From: JAOUEA01 sp038249195
Lineage (GTDB): Bacteria > Actinomycetota > UBA4738 > HRBIN12
Reading direction: 5' to 3'
Length of the DNA stretch: 64,000 bases
Assembly: GCA_038249195.1 (NCBI GenBank)
Contig: JBBRWM010000001.1
Coordinates: 62,001 to 126,000, forward strand
Below are positions 28,081 through 34,754 of this stretch, one piece after another. Every line of letters begins with the position of its first letter. Position 1 is the stretch's first letter. The notes below the pieces were generated by a model. It saw nothing but the letters and a program-made list of their open reading frames with translations. It did no database searches and was not told where the DNA came from. Both the position numbers and the translations under genes were made by a program.

Positions 28081-29040
28081 CAGCGGCAACGGGGTGGCGC
28101 CGGACGCGTTCAGCAGGCGTGGGAGCCCATAGCGATCCTCGATGGCGGCCAGGAGCGAGTAGTGCGTGTAGGCCGTTGCGTCCGTGGCGCCGGGGGTGAC
28201 GCCCGGCCCCTGGAGCGCTGCGTACAACGTCCCGGATTCGTCGAAGGTGATGAACACCTGGGCACCGGAGGCCAGCAGGGGCGGCACGTGGGACGCGAGC
28301 CAGGCGTCGCCCCGCTGGAGCAGGGCGTCGGAGTGCTGGATGCAGTTCACCCACTGCCCTCCCCCGCTTCCGTGGTCGTCGTTGCAGGCGTTGGGCGTGA
28401 TGAACGTCACCGCGGGGGGGTTCGCGGGATCGAGGGAGCTGAGCGGCAGCACGTGCTCGGCACACGACGATGCGTTGAAGACGCTGGCGAACATCGGGGC
28501 GGGGACGTGCCGCATCAGATACGGGCCGCCGGTCGACGCGCTGTCCTGGGTCACGGCGCTCGAACAAGGCGAGGGCATCCCCTCCCCGTACACGCCCCAG
28601 CCGATGCCCGCGGCCTGCAGCTGGTCCCAGAGCGTGGTGGTGCACCCGGCGGCCGTGATGACGGGGTCCGCCGCCACGACGGAGTCGTCGGTCTTGCCGC
28701 ACGACGATCCCGCCACCATCTGGAGGTAGTCGGCTAGGGAAGGTCCCCGGGACGAACCCTCCCGGTAGTCGGTGAAGCGGAGCCCTCCCGCCGCGAAGGC
28801 GTCGAGGTAGGCGCGATCCGCCGGGATCCTTGCTTGAAGCTCATCGTAGGAGAGGTTCTCCATCACGATGATCACGAGGCTGGGCGGGGTCGCCGTAGGG
28901 CTCGCGCTCGTGGGAGTCGCCGTCGCGGTCGCGGCGAGGGCGGTCGGCGTCGTTGCCGCCGTCGCGGCGGCGCCGCCCGGCGCACACGCGATCGCGGCAA
29001 CGACCGAAACGGCGGCGAGCGTGAGGGTCGATCTCGTCAC
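28075..29040 (-). CDS. Secreted phosphoesterase (PF04185-like), short type
   Basis: A 321-residue protein with a signal segment (LTLAAVSVVAAIACA) and a Thr/Ala/Pro-rich linker (about 22-52). VIIVMENLSYDEL near residue 57 matches the phosphoesterase metal-binding motif, and ITFDESG near 266 the second. It lacks the long insert of the phospholipase C-type proteins upstream (about 480-540 residues), so it is closer to AcpA/phosphatidylinositol-type acid phosphatases. Role: probably extracellular phosphate release. Confidence 0.82.
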   Translation of the reverse strand: MTRSTLTLAAVSVVAAIACAPGGAAATAATTPTALAATATATPTSASPTATPPSLVIIVMENLSYDELQARIPADRAYLDAFAAGGLRFTDYREGSSRGPSLADYLQMVAGSSCGKTDDSVVAADPVITAAGCTTTLWDQLQAAGIGWGVYGEGMPSPCSSAVTQDSASTGGPYLMRHVPAPMFASVFNASSCAEHVLPLSSLDPANPPAVTFITPNACNDDHGSGGGQWVNCIQHSDALLQRGDAWLASHVPPLLASGAQVFITFDESGTLYAALQGPGVTPGATDATAYTHYSLLAAIEDRYGLPRLLNASGATPLPLP

Positions 29041-29129
29041 GAGAGCTCCTGGTGCTAGGGGGCCGGAGGCACGACCCTAGAGCCGACGGGATGCCGACGG
29101 CAACCGTCGTCATCGTCGTCAAGAGCGAC

Positions 29130-29160
29130 GCGACCGCTTGCTAGACTGCTCTGCGGTCGC
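29130..29160 (+). promoter_or_regulatory. Possible tRNA-Glu promoter within an inverted repeat
   Basis: TAGACT at 29142-29147 is a good -10 box 25 bases before the tRNA. It is flanked by perfect 8-bp inverted repeats GCGACCGC (29130-29137) and GCGGTCGC (29153-29160). No convincing -35 box was found, so the call is tentative. Confidence 0.35.
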
Positions 29161-29171
29161 GCCGTCGTCGC

Positions 29172-29244
29172 GGTCCCATCGTCTAGAGGCCTAGGACATC
29201 ACCCTCTCAAGGTGAAGACACGGGTTCAAATCCCGTTGGGACTA
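29172..29244 (+). tRNA. tRNA-Glu(CTC)
   Basis: A 73-base cloverleaf: acceptor GGTCCCA with TGGGACT, anticodon arm TCACC / GGTGA with loop CTCTCAA giving anticodon CTC, T arm ACGGG / CCCGT with GTTCAAA. No encoded CCA. Bases 29198-29244 (plus one) recur exactly at 48277-48324, because the element inserted here keeps the tRNA whole at its left end. Confidence 0.95.
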
Positions 29245-29245
29245 C
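29198..29245 (+). repeat. attL (48-bp repeat, 3' end of tRNA-Glu)
   Basis: Bases from the anticodon arm to one base beyond the tRNA end are identical over 48 positions to 48277-48324; flanks differ on both sides. Typical core plus identity segment of a tRNA-targeting tyrosine integrase. Confidence 0.92.
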
Positions 29246-29249
29246 TTCC

Positions 29250-29278
29250 GAAGCCGCAGGTCGGGGGCCTGCGGCTTC
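29250..29278 (+). terminator. Hairpin after tRNA-Glu
   Basis: GAAGCCGCAGG pairs perfectly with CCTGCGGCTTC around a 7-base loop. There is no T tract, only GTCGTGG after it, so it may be a processing or attenuation hairpin rather than a strict intrinsic terminator. It lies just inside the element. Confidence 0.65.
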
Positions 29279-29302
29279 GTCGTGGTCGGTGGTTGCTCGG
29301 TG

Positions 29303-29324
29303 TGGGTCGCACATGGGTCCCACA
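29303..29324 (+). repeat. Left pair of 11-bp repeats (putative integrase arm sites)
   Basis: TGGGTCGCACA at 29303-29313 is followed directly by TGGGTCCCACA at 29314-29324. The same 11-mer occurs twice in tandem near the right end at 48141-48162. Position just inside both att repeats suggests arm-type integrase binding sites. Confidence 0.65.
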
Positions 29325-29383
29325 TGCTGCGCCACAGCGCCAGGCGGACCCTCTCTGGTCGCCTGCCTGTCCACCAGGCGGAC

Positions 29384-29587
29384 CTAGCAGTGGATTACCA
29401 TCTCACCCTCATGACAGAAGATGACCACCTGACCTCCTGTTTCAATCACATGGAAGCCCCGGTCCTTGGCCTCTTGAACCAACTCGCCTAGCGAGGCGTA
29501 CTTCTCCACGTCGTCTCTCTTTCTGCGCACCACTCCACCCTGGGCCGCGGCGTCCGCGTTGAAGATCTGATCGATCCAGGCACTCAT
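29384..29587 (-). CDS. Small conserved-looking protein next to attL
   Basis: A 67-residue product with a well-placed GGAGGAG before the ATG at 29587. The sequence reads MSAWIDQIFNADAAAQGGVV, then a basic RRKRDDVEKYASLGELVQEAKDRG and a C-terminal FHVIETGGQVVIFCHEG. An alpha helix followed by beta strands is likely. Function unknown; lying between att and integrase it may help recombination or simply be cargo. Confidence 0.6.
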   Translation of the reverse strand: MSAWIDQIFNADAAAQGGVVRRKRDDVEKYASLGELVQEAKDRGFHVIETGGQVVIFCHEGEMVIHC

Positions 29588-29657
29588 CGACGTTCTCCTC
29601 CCTATCCGCAATCTTCCTCGCCGTCAGCGTGACGGTAACGATTCGAAACGGCTCCCA

Positions 29658-30827
29658 CTACCCTGAGTCGAGCGACGCGCGCACGAGTGCGTCGATCGCG
29701 TCGGCAACCTGGCGCGAGACCTCCGGGTAGACCTCGACGTAGACGGTGTCCATCATGCGCGTCGACGTGTGGCCGAGCCTCGACGCCACCGCCTTCATGT
29801 CCTTGGTAGCCGCGTAGGCGAGCGATGCGCCGGTGTGACGCAGCCACTCGGGGCGCACGCCCTCGACCCCGGCCTTCTCGCACGCGCGCTGCCAGATCGG
29901 GCGGAACACGTGCCGCCTCACAGGCCCTCCCCGCTCTCCCGAGAAGACCAGGCCTTCCAGGTTCGGATCCTCGGCGTCGACCAGCGGCGGGAACCGAAGG
30001 AGATGCTCGAGGAGCGGCGCCACGACGACGTCCGGCAGATCGACGACGCGGTTGGAGCGGGCGGTCTTCGGCGCGCCCCACTCGAAGCGCCCGTCGACCT
30101 CCACGAGCTTCTCATCGACGCCAACGGTTCGGCCCGACAGGTCGAGGTCGTCGCGCTTCACGGCGACCAGCTCCGACCAGCGCAGCGACGAGTAGGCGCC
30201 CAGCAGCACGAAGGCTCGCCAGCGCGGTGGCAGCGCCTCGACGATCGCCGCGATCTCCTGCGGACGGAGGACGCGGATGCTCGAGCGCTCGGTACGCGGC
30301 GCCTCGATCCGCGCGGCCGGGTTCCGCCCGATCCGGTCGGCGTCCAGTGCGCTGTTCAGCATGACCCGGGCGAGCTTCAGGGCTTCCGCCGCCTGCCACG
30401 GGGAGCGCTGGGCGACCGTGGCGACCATGGCGCGGACGTCATCGCGCGTGATCCTCGCGAGCGCTGTGGCCCCGAGCGCGGGCTCGACGTCCAGGCGCCA
30501 CGTCCGCTCGTACTTCGACGCGGTGGACGGCGCGAGGCCTCCCGCCTTCGCGCGGACGAGCCAGGTCTCGTAGAAGTCCCTGAGGAGCACCCGACCCGCG
30601 GCGGGATCGATGTAGTTGCCCCGGGTCTTGGACGACTCCGTGTCGTGCAGGAACCGCTCGGCGTCGGTGCGCCGCTGGAAGGACTGCGACCGCTGGATCC
30701 CGTCGGGATCTCTCCAGCGGGCGATGTAGCCGAACGATCGGCCACTGCACTCCGGGCAGCTCCGGGCTCCGTCCGTGAGGCCGCGACGGCACACCCGGCG
30801 TCGGCACCGTTTCTGGATGCTCGCCAT
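29658..30827 (-). CDS. int: Tyrosine recombinase/integrase
   Basis: The 389-residue protein begins with a zinc-ribbon-like Cys cluster (residues 8-27), then an AP2-like arm segment and a SAM-like core-binding domain (FYETWLVRAKAGG). In the catalytic domain Arg I lies in SLRWSELVAV, Arg II in WLRHTGASLAYA, the His in SRLGHTSTRM, and the Tyr nucleophile in TVYVEVYPE. The usual first His of HxLRH is Glu in GVRPEWLRH. It overlaps the repressor stop by one base (TGATG), and its 3' end faces attL. Confidence 0.92.
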   Translation of the reverse strand: MASIQKRCRRRVCRRGLTDGARSCPECSGRSFGYIARWRDPDGIQRSQSFQRRTDAERFLHDTESSKTRGNYIDPAAGRVLLRDFYETWLVRAKAGGLAPSTASKYERTWRLDVEPALGATALARITRDDVRAMVATVAQRSPWQAAEALKLARVMLNSALDADRIGRNPAARIEAPRTERSSIRVLRPQEIAAIVEALPPRWRAFVLLGAYSSLRWSELVAVKRDDLDLSGRTVGVDEKLVEVDGRFEWGAPKTARSNRVVDLPDVVVAPLLEHLLRFPPLVDAEDPNLEGLVFSGERGGPVRRHVFRPIWQRACEKAGVEGVRPEWLRHTGASLAYAATKDMKAVASRLGHTSTRMMDTVYVEVYPEVSRQVADAIDALVRASLDSG

Positions 30828-31543
30828 CAGGTCGCTCCACTGCCCTTGCTCTTGCGGAGCCGGTACGCCTCCTGCCGGGTGATCACGCGCAGTTGCGGGT
30901 GTGTGCTCATCGTCTCCTGGAGCCGATCGGCCTCGGCCTCGTCCCGGGCCACGTAGGGCACGCCGTGCTCGAGCTTCACCCGCACCTCGGCGCCCCACGG
31001 CCGCGCCGCCGTCGAGGTCTGCAGATCGCCCTCGCCCTCCCAGACGAAAATCGGACCGGGAAGCTTGGTCCGCTGCCGCAGCCGCGCCTCGCGTGCCGCG
31101 ATGTAGTGCTCCCCGGGGGCCCCGCCCTCGCGGCGCCAGGATCGCGCCCACGGACGGGGAAGGTCGCCGGCGAGCGCGTCGATCGCTCGTTGTGCGGGCC
31201 GGGGGGCCGGTTCGGTCGGGCTGCGGACATCCCGGGTGAGGGTGATCCAGTCGCGGAAGGGGACCGTCCGCTCCCCCACGTCCAGACGCGCCGTCGCAGC
31301 GTCTCGGGTCGGCGCTCCGCCCGGGGTCCCCAGGATCGCGTGGACCGGCATCTCGAAGTAGGCGGCGATCGCGACGAGCTCCTCCACCTTGGCGTCGCGC
31401 CGACCCGATTCGGTCTCGGCGACGGTCTGGCGGACCCAGCGGAACCCCATCGCCTCCATCGCCTCCGCGAGTTCCGCCTGGGTCAGTCCGGCGGCTCGGC
31501 GCAGCGCACCGATGTTGTCCCCGACCAGCTCTGGAACCTTCAA
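30827..31543 (-). CDS. XRE-family HTH protein, likely element repressor
   Basis: The 238-residue protein has an N-terminal XRE HTH (about 5-70: IGALRRAAGLTQAELAEAME, then WVRQTVAETESGRR) and a C-terminal part of about 150 residues that resembles no enzyme known to me. The start is a TTG at 31543 after GAGGAGG; no ATG or GTG fits. It is divergent from the excisionase gene and precedes int, the layout of a control switch. A palindrome in the shared region is a likely operator. Confidence 0.8.
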   Translation of the reverse strand: MKVPELVGDNIGALRRAAGLTQAELAEAMEAMGFRWVRQTVAETESGRRDAKVEELVAIAAYFEMPVHAILGTPGGAPTRDAATARLDVGERTVPFRDWITLTRDVRSPTEPAPRPAQRAIDALAGDLPRPWARSWRREGGAPGEHYIAAREARLRQRTKLPGPIFVWEGEGDLQTSTAARPWGAEVRVKLEHGVPYVARDEAEADRLQETMSTHPQLRVITRQEAYRLRKSKGSGAT

Positions 31544-31579
31544 CGACTCGCCTCCTCGCTCAACCCTGCGCGGCGATTC

Positions 31580-31595
31580 TCGCACATCTGTGCGA
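31580..31595. promoter_or_regulatory. Palindromic operator candidate between repressor and excisionase
   Basis: TCGCACA and TGTGCGA form perfect inverted 7-bp arms around two bases. It lies 5 bases upstream of the putative -35 box for the excisionase and in the leader of the repressor gene, so a repressor bound here could affect both. Confidence 0.6.
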
Positions 31596-31599
31596 CACC

Positions 31600-31628
31600 T
31601 TGCAAGCATGTCTTACCTAGCGTGATAA
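31600..31628 (+). promoter_or_regulatory. Putative excisionase promoter
   Basis: TTGCAA at 31600-31605 and TGATAA at 31623-31628 are separated by 17 bases, close to the sigma70 consensus. The excisionase TTG start lies about 50 bases downstream. Confidence 0.55.
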
Positions 31629-31643
31629 GCTGCACCGCGTCAA
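31614..31643 (-). promoter_or_regulatory. Putative repressor-integrase promoter
   Basis: On the minus strand TTGACG (31643-31638) is followed after 18 bases by TAGGTA (31619-31614). It overlaps the divergent excisionase promoter, a common lysogeny-switch arrangement. The -10 box is weak. Confidence 0.4.
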
Positions 31644-31679
31644 GAATCCTTCCCTGGTGTGATCGAAAGGAGGGGCACG

Positions 31680-31874
31680 TTGGGTCAAGAGCTGATGAGC
31701 CGGCGGGAGGTGGCGGCTTACCTCAGGGTTCCGGAGGCGACGCTCGCCCGCTGGGCCTACGAGAGGAAGGGCCCGAGGTTCTTCCGGGTCGGTCGCCACA
31801 CGCGGTACCGCTTCGAGGACGTGGTCGGGTGGCTCGAGCGGAACGGCAGCGATCAACAGCGCAACGCGCCCTGA
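31680..31874 (+). CDS. xis: Excisionase-like MerR/Xis HTH protein
   Basis: A 64-residue winged-helix protein: MSRREVAAYLRVPEATLARW, then RFFRVGRHTRYRFEDVVGWLE, the pattern of excisionase-family DNA-binding proteins. The TTG at 31680 sits six bases after AAGGAGG and gives an MGQELMSRRE start; ATG at 31695 has no such site. Divergent from the repressor. Such proteins bend att DNA and direct the integrase to excision. Confidence 0.85.
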   Translation: MGQELMSRREVAAYLRVPEATLARWAYERKGPRFFRVGRHTRYRFEDVVGWLERNGSDQQRNAP

Positions 31875-31977
31875 GCGAACGAGGCAGGCAGGTGCACCTG
31901 ACGAGCGAGATATCCAAGGGAACGGCCGAGGCGCGAACGCCCCGGCCGCAGCGACGCGCTTCACGGGGAGGCGCGAC

Positions 31978-32883
31978 GTGAGCGACTCTACCGGCGGGGT
32001 CCGACATGGGAAGGCCGAGCGTTGGGCCCGCGACCTCTGGTGCGAAGCGATCGGTGACTCCACCCTGCCGAAGAGCGTCAGGCTCGTCGCCTTCGCGCTC
32101 GCCACGTTCATGAATCCCGAAGGAGTCGCGCGCCCCGCTCTCGCAACGCTCGCAGCCCGGGCCGGCGTGGCGCGATCGACGGCCGGTGAGGCCGTCGCCC
32201 GCATGATCGGCGACGGGTGGCTGGAACGGCTCGATGGAGGCGGCGGTTCGAGACGAGCCACCACCTACCGGGCGACACTCCCCGCCGGCAGCGTGGAGCC
32301 AGAGCGGCTGCGAACCGTCCGGTCTGGGCCGGACGGTTCCGAACCCGAACCGTCCGAAATCGGTCGCGAACCGTCCGGAACCGAGGCTCGAACCGTCCGG
32401 TCTGGGCCGGACACGAACAGACGAACAGATCCAACAGAGGGACGATCGCTCCGAGACAAGCTCACGGCGATCGGCGCCACTCCCGACGAGATCGCCGCTG
32501 TCTTGCGCCGTCATGAAGCCCGGCGAGACGGCGGCCTCCGCGTGAGTCTGCTGCCCGAAGTCCTCGAGACCGACCTGGCAGCCGCTCGGCGCCAGATGAT
32601 CCGGGAGCAGCGCGATGCCGACGCCTACGCGGCGACACACGCGAGGACGACCGCGGAGGAGGCGATCGCGTTGATCAACCCCGCCTGGGCGCCGCTCCGC
32701 CAGCGGATCGTCGACCTGTTCCAGGAGGACGGAGGCGACTGCAGAGACCTCGACCGACTCAGGACGTGTGCGACCGACCTTGCCACAGTCGCAGAGAACG
32801 ACCGCGCGGCCGGCTTGGCCGCGCTGCGGGCGTTCCGCCGACGGCGCCGACCCGCCGAGAAGCCGGAGACTGTGGATGCCTGA
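31978..32883 (+). CDS. HTH protein, possibly a replication initiator or regulator
   Basis: The 301-residue protein has an N-terminal winged HTH (about 30-85: SVRLVAFALATFMN, ARPALATLAARAGVARSTAG), a low-complexity linker (about 105-150) with RTVRSGPD twice, and a helical C-terminal part. Similar HTH proteins occur next to excisionase genes in actinobacterial elements and are often guessed to be replication proteins; no Rep catalytic motif is seen. GTG start follows GGGGAGG. The linker DNA holds an iteron-like array. Confidence 0.65.
   Translation: MSDSTGGVRHGKAERWARDLWCEAIGDSTLPKSVRLVAFALATFMNPEGVARPALATLAARAGVARSTAGEAVARMIGDGWLERLDGGGGSRRATTYRATLPAGSVEPERLRTVRSGPDGSEPEPSEIGREPSGTEARTVRSGPDTNRRTDPTEGRSLRDKLTAIGATPDEIAAVLRRHEARRDGGLRVSLLPEVLETDLAAARRQMIREQRDADAYAATHARTTAEEAIALINPAWAPLRQRIVDLFQEDGGDCRDLDRLRTCATDLATVAENDRAAGLAALRAFRRRRRPAEKPETVDA
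32312..32399. repeat. Iteron-like array of GAACCGTCCG inside the HTH gene
   Basis: GAACCGTCCG occurs directly at 32312, 32347, 32368 and 32390, and inverted at 32330-32339. The first direct copy and the inverted copy make a perfect 11-bp-arm hairpin (32312-32322 and 32329-32339) with loop TCTGGG. Spacing of the last three is 21-22 bases, one to two helical turns. Confidence 0.7.
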
Positions 32884-33098
32884 TCGCAGAGGCCTCCAGG
32901 GCTCAGAGCCGATCGAGGGCTCCGCCGTGACCACCTCGTCGCCCACAGGGGTAGGGCGGGTCGGAAACTTCATGACCGAGGCCGGGCGCACACCTCGCGC
33001 CTCCCAACTTCGCACGCGCCCGAAACTGGCGATTTCAGCCGGTCAGTTTTCGCCCGAAACTCAATCGAGCCGGTCACGAAACTCAGTCCGCTGGTTCC
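32884..33098. other. Intergenic stretch with short repeated motifs
   Basis: No gene recognised. GAAACT occurs several times (32969-33080 region) and a motif like GCCGGTCA occurs twice, suggesting a remnant or regulatory region between the HTH gene and the convergent DUF3037 gene. Confidence 0.4.
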
Positions 33099-33941
33099 TC
33101 AGGAATGACTCGGTCCAGCACCGGATCGCTCGAGCACGCGTTGGAGTCCGTCAAGCTCATCTGTCGGGATCGCCTCTACGCCGACGTCGGAGAATAGCTC
33201 CAGCGACTCCCGGTAGATCTCCTCGTGCCGAGCCGACGGCTCACCCATCACGGCGCAGATCCTGATGATCCCCGCGCTCTGGTCAGCATCGGAAGCGACC
33301 CATGCGACATGATCACGTTGCTTGATGACTTCCTCGGGTCTCTTCACCGAGAAGGAGAGCGGCTCCACAGCCACGGCCAGCTCAGACTTCAGGGTCCGCA
33401 TGATGCCAACGTCGAGGCTGTTAGCCCCGTGTCGCACCGGGATCTGCGGGCGATCCACGATCCTCTCGCGTGGCACCCCCCAAGCGCGTAGACCTTCCAT
33501 GAGTATGTTCCGCACCTTGGCGCGGCCAGGGGCAGGAGCGGGGGCCGGGAGCCCCCCGACGAATTCTCGGTAGAGCTGATCAAGCGTCTGCGAAGCCTCC
33601 ACCACGAGGACGGGCCTGGGGGGGGTGAACTGCATCTGGAAGCCGAACTGCCCCGAGAGCTCCTCCAGACGATCCTTGGTCAACGCCTCCGGTAGGGTGT
33701 CAATGGCGGGTTGCCCGAAGTCCTCTGGGAAGCGCAGCCGGAAGTCCGCAAGGGCGCGCTCCGCCGCCCGCGGATCGAGGTCGGGCGCGATAGCGGCGAT
33801 CTTCTTGCGGAAGGCCTTGGCGAACCGGTGATGCACATGTTGACCGCTCTCGGCGGACATCACGATCCCGACGTTGATCGCCTCGTCCCTGACCGGGTGC
33901 GGGACGAATCTCACCACCGAGTACAGGTAGAGATCGCTCAT
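33099..33941 (-). CDS. DUF3037-family protein
   Basis: The 280-residue protein opens LYLYSVVRFVPHPVRDEAIN, VGIVM, the DUF3037 signature. Function is unknown, but DUF3037 is recurrently paired with HipA-like kinases, as here, where the kinase gene ends 12 bases upstream. The middle (about 60-130) is charged helix and the C-terminus has EVIKQRDHVAWVASDAD. It may be a partner or target of the kinase; this is inference from co-occurrence. Confidence 0.8.
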   Translation of the reverse strand: MSDLYLYSVVRFVPHPVRDEAINVGIVMSAESGQHVHHRFAKAFRKKIAAIAPDLDPRAAERALADFRLRFPEDFGQPAIDTLPEALTKDRLEELSGQFGFQMQFTPPRPVLVVEASQTLDQLYREFVGGLPAPAPAPGRAKVRNILMEGLRAWGVPRERIVDRPQIPVRHGANSLDVGIMRTLKSELAVAVEPLSFSVKRPEEVIKQRDHVAWVASDADQSAGIIRICAVMGEPSARHEEIYRESLELFSDVGVEAIPTDELDGLQRVLERSGAGPSHS

Positions 33942-33953
33942 GTCATCACTCCA

Positions 33954-34739
33954 TCAACCTCCGAGAATGGGCGTTAGCACGCCGTCGAGGGCAGCTCGCG
34001 ACGTCACCAGGTATCGGCCAAGGGCATTCATCTCGTCCTCGGGAACCGCCCACTCGGCTGGCACGCCAGACACGGTCCCCAGTATGGCCAGATCGTCGAC
34101 AGCGGCGACGGCCTGTAGGGCCCCGGCTAGGTCCTCTGAAGTGATGACCGTGCTCAGCGGCTCGAACGCTACGGGCGTCATCGACCCAGCCTTCCCATCT
34201 ACGTCGGGTCCCCAGCTGTGATCGAAGCAGTGACCGTGGTCGTACCCGAGGATGTCCACGGCACCTCCGGGTGTGCTCTTGGAGATGAGGTGCTCGGGCT
34301 TTCCGTCCGTGTTCCGGGTCCACGTGTACAGCACGACGAGCCGAGCGAGGTCGCCGCGATTGCGCGCCGAGCGGCACGTCTCGGCGCTGGGACTGAGGAC
34401 GCCTTCGATCCAGATCCGCCCGAAGGCGGCGCCAGGGGAAGCGTTGGTCAGCTCGGGAACCTCCCTCTTGACCCAATCGACAATCTCAGGGGCGATGGCG
34501 ACGACATCGCCGTCGGGGACGGGGGCGCCGAACAACCGGGCCAAGCGAGCCACGACGAGTTCGTTCACGAGGATCCGATCCTGCGAACCAGAGCTGGACT
34601 GGGGGTTCCCCCGGAGCTTTACTGTGCGCCGCACGCCGTCGTCGAAGTCCATCAGGACGGCGGCCGACCCACCCCCTCCAGCTTTCTGCAGAAACGTCGT
34701 CGCCGCGGGCCGTGTGGCCTCACCGGTTTCAGCATCCAC
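33954..34739 (-). CDS. HipA-like kinase
   Basis: The 261-residue protein matches HipA-like kinases (PF20613 type): KLRGNPQ near residue 43, NELVVARLARLFGAPVPD near 58, a catalytic-loop-like YTWTRNTDGKPEHLI near 138 and a metal-binding-like ILGYDHGHCFDHSWGP near 163. Unlike the toxin HipA (about 440 residues) it lacks the N-terminal domain and a HipB partner. With DUF3037 it forms a two-gene module directly before hsdR, in line with a defence or signalling role. Confidence 0.82.
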   Translation of the reverse strand: MDAETGEATRPAATTFLQKAGGGGSAAVLMDFDDGVRRTVKLRGNPQSSSGSQDRILVNELVVARLARLFGAPVPDGDVVAIAPEIVDWVKREVPELTNASPGAAFGRIWIEGVLSPSAETCRSARNRGDLARLVVLYTWTRNTDGKPEHLISKSTPGGAVDILGYDHGHCFDHSWGPDVDGKAGSMTPVAFEPLSTVITSEDLAGALQAVAAVDDLAILGTVSGVPAEWAVPEDEMNALGRYLVTSRAALDGVLTPILGG

Positions 34740-34754
34740 GTCCGCAGCCCACGA

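Noticed and set aside
31617..33015. Antisense ORF of 430 codons across xis and the HTH gene
   Set aside because: Runs through both real genes, low complexity, no ribosome binding site or motif.
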